Shown here: positions 1 to 11,727 of the stretch, piece by piece | Layout: each line of letters opens with the position of its first letter | Position numbering within the stretch: position 1 is the first letter of the stretch | Assembly: GCA_933822405.4 (NCBI GenBank) | Contig: CAKOGP040000424.1 | Span: forward strand, 1-64,000 | Direction: 5' to 3' | DNA length: 64,000 bases | From: Cylindrotheca closterium | Taxonomy: Eukaryota; Bacillariophyta; Bacillariophyceae; Bacillariales; Bacillariaceae | The notes under the pieces: model-generated | The model's database searches: none | Told to the model about the DNA's origin: nothing | What the model saw: only the letters and a program-made list of their open reading frames with translations | Made by a program: the position numbers and the translations under genes

Positions 1-1
1 A

Positions 2-569
2 TCAGCTCCCCCCCCCCCCCCCTTGCCTCCATTTTGTGAGACAAAGACACAACTGAGACTGGACGGCTTGGAGCCCTACGTTTTCCAGGCTTCCTTTGTC
101 GTCGTGACTGCCGGAAACGTGTTTGGTGCTCCCATTTTTGGCAGCGGAGGTCCGTGGGAGGAAGCCTTTCGAATAGTATTGCTAATTACCAGTACTTCTG
201 TATCCTGTCTTGGGCTGTATGCATTGGGAATCTTTTCTTTTTCCATCATGCACTGCCTTGGCTCGAGAAGGTGAAGGTCATGACGTCTACCAACAGTTTC
301 TTGATGCAACCGCTTCCTATCGGTACAAGGGATACCAAGCCTTCCATTGGTCTCTGATTCTGCTTATCACTGATATCTTTCTTTTTGCTCTGGCGTACTT
401 GCCAGAGCCAGTTCAACCATTTGCTGCGCTTGGGTCATTACCCATCATCTACACCTGTTGGAAGGATTGGCAAGCTATCGTTTCTGCTGCAAGCATGATT
501 TATACACCCAACAAAGATGACTTCGCCGAAGATGCTATCAATGATGCAGAAAGTAGACGGACGAAGTGA
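2..569 (+). CDS. Partial membrane protein, 3' end, apparent frameshift
   Basis: The reading frame is open at the left edge of the window, so the 5' end is missing. From base 2 it encodes a proline run (from a run of 14 C) and then a hydrophobic stretch, FQASFVVVTAGNVFGAP, followed by a good membrane helix (IVLLITSTSVSCLGLYALG). This frame stops at 274. The protein continues one base over, with AREGEGHDVYQQF, another helix (SLILLITDIFLFALAYL) and a polar tail ending at 569. Dropping one G at 260-261 joins the two halves smoothly. I favour a one-base lesion or base-calling error; a short intron is less likely because the first frame stays protein-like across the overlap. Family not recognised. 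Confidence 0.5.
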
Positions 570-1056
570 AAGGGGAAGGTATCACTGACATTGGACAAAG
601 CCATCGGAGTCCTTTCCATAGAGCACAATGCTCTGAATCATTCGGCTGCTTTGTTCGATCAGCAAATAGGTAGATATGTAGACAAGGGGTCGTTTCGCCT
701 TTATAGCCAACTCTTTTTTATACCAAAAAAATAGAGACGGCAGAAATGGACACGATTCTCATCAATATCGCGCAAACCACCGATAGTTCTGTCCTTTAGA
801 TGAACAGGAGCAATAGGAATGGTACCAGTACCTGAATACTCGATCCTTATTGCTTGCTTTTTTTAACAGCAATGAATTCGACTAGTCCGAACCCCAACTC
901 AAAATATTTCCAGTCGCAAAAATGTCGCCCATTGGTAGTCGATCCTCAAATCCAGGGGACATGTGACCACCATCACGAAGACTATATACGCATAGTTTAT
1001 TATTTTCATCAGCCTCTAGCTTGCTGTCATCCTCCTCCAATGCATTTTGCCTCCTC
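570..1056. other. Intergenic, no gene seen
   Basis: There is no supportable coding region. Open frames here lack protein character. The last part (about 1060-1090) carries a pyrimidine-rich tract ending in CAG that looks like a 3' splice site. A non-coding or short coding first exon of the next gene may therefore lie here. Confidence 0.4.
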
Positions 1057-2595
1057 ATGTATTATCCTTCTGCCATTTCTTCCTCCCCAGTCCAATGCGC
1101 ATTTTCTAAAATAGAATGGACCATTCCGCTATCGCTGTCCAAACCCGAAATCGACCTTTTGCAATCTGCCGACGAAAATCCATTGGAGTACACGATTGCT
1201 GAATACAGGGAAGTTTTTCAGTATGCTAGGCTCTTGCTAAAGTTGCTGGATCAAGTCATGGGGCCGACACAACCTGCTATATTATCCAAAGTCGGTTTGG
1301 ATGCAATTCCTTTTGATGAAGAAAGGGCATTGGAATACCTCGAACATGACAAAACAGGGGTTGTCACCCACTTTGTCATGACCAAGCTATTCGATTTGAT
1401 TCACATACTCTCTCAAGATCCCACAGACAAAGTCAAGCTAACAACAATATTCTTTGCGAACCAACAATTGATGGACGACTGGAGGCCATTGCTCCAAATA
1501 CTCTATCGACAGGGAGACGCTTTTGCCCAACGGAATGCTGCCTTATGTATATCCTATTTGTTGCGAGCTGGATCGGAAGAGAATTGGAAGATGGAAAACG
1601 ATTGGCAGGCTTTGATCAGTTGGTTGACATCTCGATTGCAGTCGTCGCATTATAACATAGACTCGCTCAGTGTGGTGACATCCACACTCTGTGTCTTGGG
1701 AGGCTGTCCCTTGGCCCGTGACCTTTTGGATCAACAGGGAGGAATTGGATACATGAGCCGGCATTTGCGCTTATTTTGTCTGCCCAAGGAACAACAAAAT
1801 CAACGAAAATACAATATACCGAACATTCAGCAAGTCTATGAAATGTGCTTCTGTGTTTGGACCATGTCGTTTGATTTGTTGAATCAAAATCAAAACGATA
1901 AAGACGAATCATCATCAACCTCATCGTCCATTCAACAAAGCTTTGTCAGGGGTGGCATCATTTCAGCTTTGTGTCAACTCTTGGCACTGGCGCCTCGCGA
2001 GAAGGTTATTCGATTGTGTTTGGCTACCCTCCGAAATTTGATCTTGGTGGATGAATCATTCTACCGAGAAACCTACTTGAACGAAATGGTGGCCTGCCAC
2101 GCCCAGCAGTGTTTCGAGCAATTGCAAGGTCGGACCAATTGGAACGATTCCGAATGTTTGGAGGATCTGATGACATTGAAGAAAGCCCTCGATCAGCACA
2201 CGCTGACTTTGACACGATGGAAAGTCTATCAGGCCGAGTTGGAATCCGGACAATTATCGTGGGGCATTCTACACACCGAAGACTTTTTCCGTGAACACAT
2301 CCGACACATGGAGGGCCCGAAGCAGGATTTTGAACCAGTCAAGAAGTTGCTTTCGTTATTAATGCAGAACATGCATACTGACGATGACGAATCGTTGGCA
2401 ATTTGCCTATTTGACGTCGGGGAATTCATTTGGCAGTACCCAAATGGGAGAGCCATTGCCAAACGCTTGGGGATTCGGGAAATTGTGCTTCAGCTGCTGG
2501 ACCATCCATCTACGGGAGTGCAAACGCATGCTTTGCAGTGCATGTCGAAGCTGCTAATTCAGCACAATTGGAGGTCAACGACGAACAGTAGCTGA
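1057..2595 (+). CDS. V-type H+-ATPase subunit H
   Basis: Subunit H (Vma13/ATP6V1H family) is part of the V1 sector that acidifies vacuoles and endosomes. It couples or silences ATP hydrolysis when V1 docks on or leaves the membrane. The 512-residue product is all-helical and HEAT/ARM-like. It carries the family's C-terminal signature, ICLFDVGEFIWQYPNG, near residue 450, then HALQCMSKLL and LIQHNW. The N-terminal KIEWTIPLSLSKPEIDLLQ aligns with the family's early helix, and the length fits (about 480 in animals). I chose the first in-frame ATG at 1057, but the pyrimidine tract ending CAG at 1090 resembles an intron end. The true N-terminus may come from an upstream exon. Family call is firm; the start is not. 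Confidence 0.9.
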   Translation: MYYPSAISSSPVQCAFSKIEWTIPLSLSKPEIDLLQSADENPLEYTIAEYREVFQYARLLLKLLDQVMGPTQPAILSKVGLDAIPFDEERALEYLEHDKTGVVTHFVMTKLFDLIHILSQDPTDKVKLTTIFFANQQLMDDWRPLLQILYRQGDAFAQRNAALCISYLLRAGSEENWKMENDWQALISWLTSRLQSSHYNIDSLSVVTSTLCVLGGCPLARDLLDQQGGIGYMSRHLRLFCLPKEQQNQRKYNIPNIQQVYEMCFCVWTMSFDLLNQNQNDKDESSSTSSSIQQSFVRGGIISALCQLLALAPREKVIRLCLATLRNLILVDESFYRETYLNEMVACHAQQCFEQLQGRTNWNDSECLEDLMTLKKALDQHTLTLTRWKVYQAELESGQLSWGILHTEDFFREHIRHMEGPKQDFEPVKKLLSLLMQNMHTDDDESLAICLFDVGEFIWQYPNGRAIAKRLGIREIVLQLLDHPSTGVQTHALQCMSKLLIQHNWRSTTNSS

Positions 2596-2730
2596 ACAAG
2601 GAATATGGGGATGAACGGTACGCTGACGATTTCATACGAAGTACCGTCAGTATTCCTGCCTATTGACGATTGATTGATTAGGGTACAAACGAACAATATA
2701 GATTATAGAACTCGCATTATCTGCTTGTCG

Positions 2731-3097
2731 TCATTTGCCTTCTGTCTCTCCTTGAGATGATTGATTTTCATTCTTGTGGAGGGGTGACCAATGCCACGAC
2801 AAAACGGGAATCGTTGGGATTTGTTCCTTTGAATTCTGGCGCAGAAACTGTTCACTCTCACTTAGGAGCTGCGCGAAGTGCTGCGTTAATTCTTTGGGTA
2901 TTTTCACTTGTTTCTGACCGGTAGGCAACGCGGATTTGAATTCGCACAATATCTGCAGAAAAGAACAAAATTTTAAAAATCTGTGTCGAAACAGCTTTGG
3001 CATTTCAAAAGGGAACAGGAGCATCAAGCAACTGTCACAACGACGCATAAAAGCGAGAAGTACTGTAGCAACAAAGAATTACCTTGACGACCAGCAT
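2731..3097 (-). CDS. Possible small two-exon protein, head-to-head with ABCA gene
   Basis: Exon 1 (3097-3083) gives MLVVK and ends at a good donor (AAG|GTAATT). A 130-bp intron ends in a textbook TTTTCTGCAG. Exon 2 (2952-2731) continues ILCEFKSALPTGQKQVKIPK and ends with a polar tail. The product is 78 residues, soluble and mildly basic, with a possible helix (ELTQHFAQLLSESEQFLRQ). No family recognised. Its ATG overlaps the ABCA start codon on the other strand within CATG, which is odd for two expressed genes. It may have a further upstream exon, or the ABCA protein may start lower down. Support is splice signals plus protein-like composition only. Confidence 0.4.
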
Positions 3098-6000
3098 GGG
3101 GTCAACTCCAGAAACAGCACCTACAAACAAGGCCGTCAACAATGGAAGAAGCATCTCTTCCCAACAAGAACAACAACAAGAACAACAAGAAGTCCTGCGA
3201 ACGCCCATGCCCTCTGACTTTCAGCACATGAAAGTCCTCATGGCTCGAACCTTTCGCAAAGACACTAAAAGACCCATTCTCTGGTTTGGAAAGTTTCTTT
3301 CTCTACCACTCATGTTTATGCTCTACACGGTTGGAATCTTTCTGAGTTATCAAGAGGAAGAAGACGACCTTCAAGTGGGAGAATACAGACTCTTCAATGG
3401 AACCACGCTCCGATTTCCATATGCACTCAAGTTGGGAGGAATTGATACCAGCTTTGTAGCGAGCATCGCTTCTGTCTTGACCAAAGAGACCTTTCAGCAA
3501 CTAAATGTCACCAATATTACTAATGCCGAACTAATGTCGAGCGAATGCGAAGGCATTGGTTGGCCGTCAGTACAAGCCTGTGTCTTTTTCGATTCTCCCA
3601 ATTCGTACGATATTTTGTATGATGGTGGGCAATCTGCTCAATTTGTGTCTTCGACAGAGCCAGAGTTGGTGGGCACTCAATGGGCCATGAATCAGGCATT
3701 GGGTATGCTTTCCAATATTACAAACGCCTTTCCATTCGGCATGGTTCAAAGAACACCCCAATTGGTGACAGCTTCGGAAAATGAACCAGATTTTTTGGTG
3801 TTACTTTTGCCATCCTGCATGTTTGTCTTGGCAAGTTTGATCATGTCACAATTTGTGGTGGGTCCCATTTCCTACGAAAAGTTGAATGACGTGACACGAT
3901 CCTACTTGCTGGTGGGCGTCAAGCTTCGATCTTATCTCTATCAATGGGTTTTGTATCTAGGCTTGAATGGTATCATTACGGCAGCTGTCTGTTCTGTGGT
4001 GTCTGTGTACTACAATATCATGCCTCTATCGTCTGGCTATTTCATTTTCATTTCGCATTATCTGGGGTTGCTGAACATTTACAGTGCTTACACGCTGATC
4101 ATGCAAGCGGTGGCACAAGAAGAGCTGGCACAGGGCATTCCGTGGTTGGTTGGTATTGGATCACTATGTGCCGCCTTGCCCATTGTAATTTTGGACAAGG
4201 CTGACAATATTGGTTTGTACATCTTGTCAGTGATATCCCCATACATTGGAATTCTGCAGTACCACTGTCTCTACATTAATTATGATAACTATGGGGTCGG
4301 AATTGGTATCACGAATGGAACGACGCTGGTCGAAAGTGGATTGCTCGGAAATATGATTGCGCAAGTGCTGGGTTTGTGTCTCTGGATGACAGCCATATGG
4401 GTGTACTCGTCGACCCAATTCCGCAATTGGATGTCGGGAAACACGGAAGCCGTGACAAATGCGTCCAATGGTCGTACTGGCGGGGACGACAATGGTGAAA
4501 CTGGTGACAATTTTGAACCACTGCCACCAGGTTCCGAAGTCATGTTGTCGGTCCGCGGTTTGGAGCATACCTACTATCCCGGTTGCTGCAAACGAAAGGA
4601 CAAACCGACTGAGGTTTTGAATGGTCTGGATATGACCATTTGCAAGGGTGAAGTGTATGGATACCTCGGTCATAATGGTGCAGGAAGTGAGTCCATCATA
4701 GTCCTACTTTCTTCGTTGTATCATTTTTGTAATTTCAGGCTCTAACGCATTCCATTGAATCTTTCGATTCGTTCCACAGAAACAACATCGGCCGAGATTT
4801 TGGGTGCCGAACTTCCATTGCAGCATGGAAATGTCACCTACCGCTTTCGGGATGGTGATAAGAAAGTGGGAAACGGAGAAGATGAAATGATCATTCGTTC
4901 GAGAATTGGATTCTGCCCACAGCACAATTCCTCCTTGCCCAAAGACTTGACCTGCCGTGAGACTCTTCGCCTTTTTGCCTATCTCAAAGGTGGTATCTTG
5001 ACCCAAGAGGGTGAATCAATCGATAAAGCTGTCGAAAATGAAGTTCAACGACGCTTAGATGATGTCAAATTCACGTCACAAGAGGATGCTGACAAGTTGG
5101 TCTCCACTTACTCTGGCGGGATGCAACGCAAAGTCCTCATTGCGATGGCCCTTCTTGGTGACCCAGAAGTCGTCTTCTTGGATGGTAAGACGCACTTGAC
5201 GCGTAGTTTTGCATCATTGCTTTCAATCGCACTCACCGTTTTCTGTTGTTCTTTTGGTGCAGAGCCAACTGCTGGTCTCGATCCATACAACCGACGTACC
5301 ATTTGGGACATGATCATTGCCGCCAAATCTGGGCGAAGCATCATCCTGACAACCCACTTTCTAGACGAGGCTGACATTCTGTCTGATCGCATTGGGATCA
5401 TCAAGGATGGAAAGCTATTGACTTGTGGGTCGACCCTCTTTCTAAAGCATCATTTTGGAGTGGGTTACACTCTGTCTTTCGATTGCAAAACGTCGTTTGA
5501 TGTAACATCAGTCATAGCTGAAGCGGAAGAGCTTCCTCGTGAAAACGAAGGAAGCTACGAGTGGCGCATCAAGCACGGTTCCGAAGAGTTGATCCCAGAG
5601 CTATTGTCGCAATTGAATTCTGTTGGGGCAACAGATGTAAACGTTGAATTAAGCACCCTCGAAGAAGTCTTTTTGAAAACAGGATCGGAAGACGAGGAGA
5701 AAGATGGTGATGAAGACGAGGATGACAAAAACAGGGAGAAAGATAATGATGATGACATCGAGAGTGGCGAAGACAAACAGGCCTTTCTTCGGAAGGTATG
5801 GGCACAAATGGCAACAAAGCGAGAACTAACTTTTGGAAAGAAGTTCCTCCTGGTCCAATCGTTTATGATGTCGAACGCATGGAAAATCAAAGGTACAATT
5901 TTCCTCAATGTTGTGCAACCGGTAAGTTTATCCCAAACAGCATACGTTTCGGATTACTGCGTCTCTGTCTGACTCTTTTGTTTTGGCTTTTCCAGCTGAT

Positions 6001-8369
6001 ATACGTGATTATCGGTTTCCTGGTTAGCAACATTGGGGATGTGCAAGAAGGCGACATAGTTACCAATCCCCCAGTCGATATCGTTCGTGGTAGCTCAGCA
6101 TTCTTCTTTGGTCTTCCGACGTTCAATGGATCCAATCCGATAGCACCTTTGGAGCCGATTTCAATTCCGCAGTCACTGGAAGACTATGGCTCAAGCCCGA
6201 GTCTCATTGGTGGATACTATAACGAAAATGCTACTTTGCAGTACAACCCAAACGTCGATTCTCTCGCGCTTCAGATTGCAGTCTCAGCTCTTTCGACAGC
6301 TTCCGCCGCAATTGCAAACAACGATACGATTGACATTTCTACGACACTACAACAGGTACCTTATTTTCAAAATGAGGCACCATTCCGTATCGATATCATA
6401 ATCTTGCCACTATTCCTGTCATTTGGATTTGCTGGAATCGCTTTTGTTGTCTTGGATGTTCTCTTGCTGAGAGGTGACAATATCATTGAACTTTTCAGAG
6501 TCGCTGGAATCACAGAGTTCTATTCATATCTTGGGGTTGCAAGTTACAAGGTGATTTCAACCTTTATGCCATTCTTCACGCTTGTGATTATTCTTGGTTT
6601 AGCACTAGATTCAGTTTTGTTTGGGAGTGGAGGACGATGGCTTGCGACACTGCTTACTATGTTGATGTATGGCTATTCGACTTGTCCGCTTGGCCTAATC
6701 TTCGCCAAACGATTCATTCATTCTGATTTCAAGTCTGTCGCCAACTGGTTTCCAGGGTAAGTTTTGCAAAGAATTGTGGTTTTTTGTTTGAACGATTTCT
6801 CATGGCATTTGTCACATCAGAGTTTACATGACTATGTTAGCAATTCCTTACTCTGCATGGGCTTCCGCATTGCAAGCTTTACCCGAAGATCTCGACACCA
6901 TTCTTGCGGTTGGCGATTTCTTGTGTGTTGTTCCCCCTTTTGCTTTCCAGCGGGGAATTGGAGAAGTTCTCCGGGTCTCATCATTGCCTGATGATGGTAC
7001 TACTTGGGCGGATGTTTGGTCCTTGGAATCTCGAGTATGGCTTCCAATGCTAATCATGTTTGTATCTGGGACCTTGTTCTGGACAGTTTTATATCGACTG
7101 ACGAGTGGTCGAGAAAGGTTGACAAAGCTGAAGAAGGACGAGCGCAGCGCTATCGAACCGCTTGATGTTAGAGGTGATTCCGATATTATGGAAGAACGGA
7201 TGCGTGGAATGCAAGATGACAAAGGTATCAATGCGCGTGATCTAGTGAAAGTGTTCAAGATCAAGGCGGAAAAGGGTGCAACATCAAACGAACCAGTTAT
7301 CAAGCAAGCTGTCAAGGGTGTTAGCTGGGGTATTCGTCAGAATGAAATCTATGCTCTCTTGGGACCAAATGGTAGTGGTAAAACTGTTTCGATGAGTATG
7401 CTGGCTGGAAAGTATACTCCCGATCATGGTGACATTGCAGTGGACGGTGCTGTTGCCAAGCTCGAGGACAGAACTGTGCATCATTTGTACGAGAAGTGTG
7501 GTGTTGCATATTGTCGTAAGTTTTGGTTACGGAGACAAGAAGAATGGCGATACTAGCACTAACACATCATCAACTGTTATCCAGCCCAATTTGACGCTCT
7601 CTTTCCAAAGAAGACTGTTGATGAACATCTCAAGTTTTATGCCGCTATTCGTGGTCTCGACTGGAATGAAGAAGCTGCAAGGGACCACATTGGCGCAATT
7701 GTGAGGCTACTTGGCCTGAAGAAACAGCTAAAGAAGGAGTCGACGGCGCTTTCTGGCGGATATAAGCGCCGTCTCTCTCTGGCCATTTCAATGATTGGAT
7801 ACCCAAACGTGCTTATACTCGATGAAATCACGACTGGAGTGGATCCCGGCGCAAGGCGAAAGATTTGGGACGTGCTCAAGCCCCAGTCTTCACACAACGA
7901 TTTTGATATTCCGGCAACCATACTTAGCTCACACTACATGGACGAATGTCAAGAACTCGGAACAAGAATCGGTATTTTGATTGACGGGAAAATCTCAGCG
8001 ACTGGCTCACTGAAACGACTCCAGGAACTCTTTTGCACAAGCTATTTTGTTGAGATATCATTGACGCCACATGCGAACGAAGATGCAGAGGACAAGATTA
8101 TCGAGATTTTTGAAAGCCAGGATATGAGTGCTGAGAGCTACGAATCGCTTCCTTATCGTTTCAAGTTGAGAGTGCCGTTTACTAATGGGGCAGGAAATGA
8201 CAACACGGAGCAATTGGCGTCAATCTTTGGTCTTTTGGAGAAAAATAAGGAGAAGCAGGGTATCAAGTTTTATTCTGTTGCTCCCATGAACTTGGAACAG
8301 ATATTTATCGATTTGTCCAGGAAGCAGTACGAAGTCAACGCGAACTTTTCCAGCACGAGGAACCTTTGA
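3096..8369 (+). CDS. ABC transporter, subfamily A, full-size
   Basis: Six exons (3096-4686, 4780-5184, 5263-5921, 5996-6756, 6821-7515, 7585-8369), with GT-AG introns of 64-93 bp, give 1631 residues in the order TMD1-NBD1-TMD2-NBD2. The Walker A of NBD1 (GHNGAGKTT, about residue 524) is rebuilt exactly across intron 1. NBD1 also has YSGGMQRK, LDEPTAGLDP and TTHFLDEAD. NBD2 has GPNGSGKT (about 1318), CPQFDAL at the Q-loop, LSGGYKRRLSL, LDEITTGVDP and SSHYMDE. Both sites keep the Walker B acidic residues and H-switch, so both look competent. ABCA proteins move lipids or amphipathic compounds; the substrate cannot be told. A long acidic linker (about residues 770-815) follows NBD1. The start is the first in-frame ATG, at 3096. 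Confidence 0.93.
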
Positions 8370-8460
8370 GATGTAAAGGGATGCTTCTAGACTATTGGAT
8401 ATATTTTACTACAGTATGATACCGTTCACATGTACCATAACCGCTGACGACATCTGCTTC

Positions 8461-8585
8461 ACAGTATTAAAAAATATAATAAGATATATCTTTCTTTCAA
8501 ATATTTTTTAAAAAATATATATTATTATATAAAATACATAATAAAAATATATTAAAATATTAAATACAGTACAGGTATTTTAATA
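8461..8585. repeat. Very AT-rich intergenic tract
   Basis: About 120 bp are nearly pure A and T, with TATAT/AAAATATT runs. The tract lies between the ABCA stop and the next start and is much more AT-rich than the surroundings. It probably holds the ABCA 3' end and the spacer. No gene is seen in 8370-8732. Confidence 0.6.
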
Positions 8586-8732
8586 CCACCAAACTTTATT
8601 GCGCGTTTTGATGCACCAAGATCCGCCAGCGTTTTTTGTTGTACTCGAATAGAGTACGAATATCCGGAAGAAGGTCAAGATCTATTCGTGAATATTGCAT
8701 TTCAAAGTGAAGGCTCTTCATTTGCGTTTTAC

Positions 8733-11543
8733 ATGGAATCTTGGGTGTCGCTCCCTGCTGACAATAATCTCATCATGGAGGACGACGACATTGACAAGCG
8801 AATCATCGAGTTGGTGGAAAGTCGTTTGGCAGATCAAAAGCAATCGATTCTGGCTGAGATCAAGAAATCGATTGTCCTTGAGCTGAAGGAATCGATCATC
8901 TCTGAAGTGAAAACATCCATCTTGGAGTCCCTGAAGACACAACGAGAGGTCATTGCTGAAGATCCAAAACTGGCGAAAACGGGTGATAGCAAACATGATG
9001 AAGCCGGCATTGTGTCGGCTGAGTCAGGACCGGATCCCGCGAAACTATCGCACGACGAAGCCTTTGAACAATTGGGCGGAAACCTAGAACTTTTGAAATA
9101 TCGGGACGCAACGTATGACGTTATGGAGAATCATGGAGAGGTGAACCTTGAGGCAGAAGTAAAACAGCTATTACCAAGAGATTACAGGAAACGCGTCGGA
9201 TTTTCTACGAAACTTGTGTATCAGCCCTTTGTGACAACCTTGGATGAGCTCTACGAGAAGGCCCTTTCGGCTTACCCAAAATTCGAACAAGAAATGCTTG
9301 ACATAGCATTCCAAACCAACAGCAAAGCCATTGTTCCTAAAATGAAGACGAAACTTCGCGCTCGAATGAAGGCACTTTACAAGTATTTCGACCAGAATCG
9401 TCAGGGTATTGCATGGTACCGTCTGACAGATATCGTTCGTGCAACCTTGCAGTTCCAGACTATGGAAAGCATGTATGCTGGCTTGAAGGTGGTTGTAGAA
9501 CATTTTGGTGAAAATATTAAGGAGGTGAACGACAGGTATCAAGAACCCTTTGACAATGGATATCGCGATATCCAGTTGGCGGTTTGCGTTGACGGTCACA
9601 TATGCGAGCTGCAACTAAACACTGAACTAATGCTGCATGCAAAGCACACAACTGGTCATCGAAACTACACAGTTGTGCGAGAGCTCAAGGCGGCCATCGC
9701 CGAGGCTGATCAGCAACGGGTCGAACGGATCCTTGAATTTGGTCTATCCCAGCTTGGATCGTCTGCAGGGTCCAGCGAGAAGTCCTTGTCAACTCTTTTG
9801 CAAAGCTCTGACTCAAGAACACTCTTACACGAAGCTGCAAAGAACCAATGTCCAGAAATCGTGTGCGCGTTGATTTCAAGCGGAGCGGACGATAATGCCC
9901 AGGACGAAGAAGGCAACACCGCCTTGCATTATGCTATTCGATGTGGCAATGACCGGTGCGTTTGGGTTTTGCTGAACGTTGGCAGCCCAAATTTGGATAT
10001 TCAGAACAATGAAGGCCAGACCGCTTTAGATGTTGGCTATTTGATGCTTTGGCAGCGTCCACCCGAAGAAAAGGTGCGAGCCTTGATGGCACTAATTCAG
10101 TTTGCTGGACTCGAACGCTTGAAGAAGGCGAAGGAGGCTTCCGAAAAGCATCTCACGAAGCGACTACAAGTTCGTAGCTCTTTGGTTGATCATACTAGAG
10201 ATGGAAATCTGGACTCCATGCTTCGAGAACTGCGTGGATACGCTCATCCAGACTCGACAAGGGATGGAAAATCCGCGATGGAAGTTGCCTTGGAAACAGC
10301 CAATGTTGCTGCTGTGGAATTGTTGCTTGATTTTCATGCTTCTCTTCAAACCAGAAAGAGCAAACCATCATTCCTCCAAATGGCAATCGAATCCCAGAAA
10401 CCTGAAGTGTTGGTGAAGTTGCTGATTGATGCCAAAGCCCCGCTGGACGTTGGTCCTGGCAGAGTCCCGCTCTTGCAGCTTGCAAATCGACAGCGTTCCG
10501 TTGCAAAAATGTTGTTGGATGCCGGGGCGCCCATAATCGCATACAAGCAGAAGAAAGTATCGGCAATGCTGTATGAGCCAGTCTTTTGCTTTAACGAGCA
10601 AACAACTTTCTCTGGGGGCAAAGTCGAGTTTACTGTTGAAATGCCAGATGGCGTGCCTACAGATGCTCCGCACATCGCCCTCGGGCCCAGTATGGACGCG
10701 GACACAGAAGACTTTTATGAAATAGCCTTGGGTGGGTGGATCAAGCAATATAGTGTGATTCGTGATGGCAAGGGTGGGAAGGATATTTCAGTTCATAGAG
10801 GTGCCGCCCTTAAGGATGGGGCAATGTTTCGGCTGTCTTGGGACATGGAGACCTTACGTCTGGAGCGACTCATGCCATCTACTGAAAATTGGAAGACTCT
10901 GCTGTCTTTGGATCGTGGCAGCGCACCTCGGTTGTTTGCCATCAAGCATATCATGGTTGCTAGCTTGCAAGATCAATTGGTTCATTTTAGAATGTCCATG
11001 CCAATATCACAAGAGCTGGACCTTTCTCAGTCTTCGGTGTTCTCCAATATTATTTGGACGCCGACGCAAGTGTATAAATTCAAACATGCGTATAGCTTTG
11101 TTGAAAACGACAGCCCCTTTGGTAGCATTGAATTTGACGTGACAGCATGGGCCGACGCCAACATTGCGTTGGGCCCATCGTTGGCTCACGATGGCCAAAA
11201 GTACGAAATTGTCTTGGGCGACTGTGATGATTGCCAATGCATCATTCGTGAGGCAAATGCTGGAGACAAACTTTGTGGCAAGGACGGCCCAGTATTATTC
11301 AACAATACGAAGACTAGATTTCGCCTTTCTTGGACCAGTACCAATTTGAATGTGGAACGTTTTGACGAGTCCGGTGGTAGCTGGAACCAGTTATTGTCAT
11401 TAGATCGAACCAAGGCGAGATGGCACGATATTCGATATATGATGGTAACAAGCTGGAATTGTGATATTCTCTGGCGGATGTATGAAAAATTGGATGAAAA
11501 TCCTGTGTTTATGGCGTCAAAAAAGCTCATCTTGGATCATTAG
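8733..11543 (+). CDS. RelA/SpoT-like, ankyrin and twin FAMeT-like multidomain protein
   Basis: One exon, 936 residues. It opens with a charged helix of near-repeats (ILAEIKK, VLELKES, ISEVKTS, ILESLKT; about 25-65). Residues about 150-300 resemble a RelA/SpoT nucleotidyltransferase fold, with LTDIVRATLQF, NGYRDIQLAV and CELQLNT standing where synthetases have the D-G-R, YRS-x-H and E-x-Q-x-R-T motifs. The His of the second motif is replaced, so alarmone synthesis is doubtful. Ankyrin repeats follow (LLHEAAKNQ, NTALHYAI, QTALDVG; about 360-606). The C-terminus has two copies (about 623-746, 780-906) of a beta-sandwich like the farnesoic-acid O-methyltransferase family, sharing IALGPS, YEI-L-G and FRLSW. 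The start is the first ATG; MEDDDI at 8775 is an alternative. No signal peptide is seen, so it is likely cytosolic. Confidence 0.75.
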   Translation: MESWVSLPADNNLIMEDDDIDKRIIELVESRLADQKQSILAEIKKSIVLELKESIISEVKTSILESLKTQREVIAEDPKLAKTGDSKHDEAGIVSAESGPDPAKLSHDEAFEQLGGNLELLKYRDATYDVMENHGEVNLEAEVKQLLPRDYRKRVGFSTKLVYQPFVTTLDELYEKALSAYPKFEQEMLDIAFQTNSKAIVPKMKTKLRARMKALYKYFDQNRQGIAWYRLTDIVRATLQFQTMESMYAGLKVVVEHFGENIKEVNDRYQEPFDNGYRDIQLAVCVDGHICELQLNTELMLHAKHTTGHRNYTVVRELKAAIAEADQQRVERILEFGLSQLGSSAGSSEKSLSTLLQSSDSRTLLHEAAKNQCPEIVCALISSGADDNAQDEEGNTALHYAIRCGNDRCVWVLLNVGSPNLDIQNNEGQTALDVGYLMLWQRPPEEKVRALMALIQFAGLERLKKAKEASEKHLTKRLQVRSSLVDHTRDGNLDSMLRELRGYAHPDSTRDGKSAMEVALETANVAAVELLLDFHASLQTRKSKPSFLQMAIESQKPEVLVKLLIDAKAPLDVGPGRVPLLQLANRQRSVAKMLLDAGAPIIAYKQKKVSAMLYEPVFCFNEQTTFSGGKVEFTVEMPDGVPTDAPHIALGPSMDADTEDFYEIALGGWIKQYSVIRDGKGGKDISVHRGAALKDGAMFRLSWDMETLRLERLMPSTENWKTLLSLDRGSAPRLFAIKHIMVASLQDQLVHFRMSMPISQELDLSQSSVFSNIIWTPTQVYKFKHAYSFVENDSPFGSIEFDVTAWADANIALGPSLAHDGQKYEIVLGDCDDCQCIIREANAGDKLCGKDGPVLFNNTKTRFRLSWTSTNLNVERFDESGGSWNQLLSLDRTKARWHDIRYMMVTSWNCDILWRMYEKLDENPVFMASKKLILDH

Positions 11544-11727
11544 ACGCCTCTGCACGACCCTTACACAGCAAAACCAAAGTGGGGGCTCTCGTAGAAGATC
11601 AATGCAATACTCATATATTCATTTGCCGCAATAGGTCACATAGCTTGGAATACGATATGTTGTACGATTCGCAAAACTTGTCGAATATAATGTGATGTAG
11701 GATTTGATAGAGTTTTATGGATCATAT

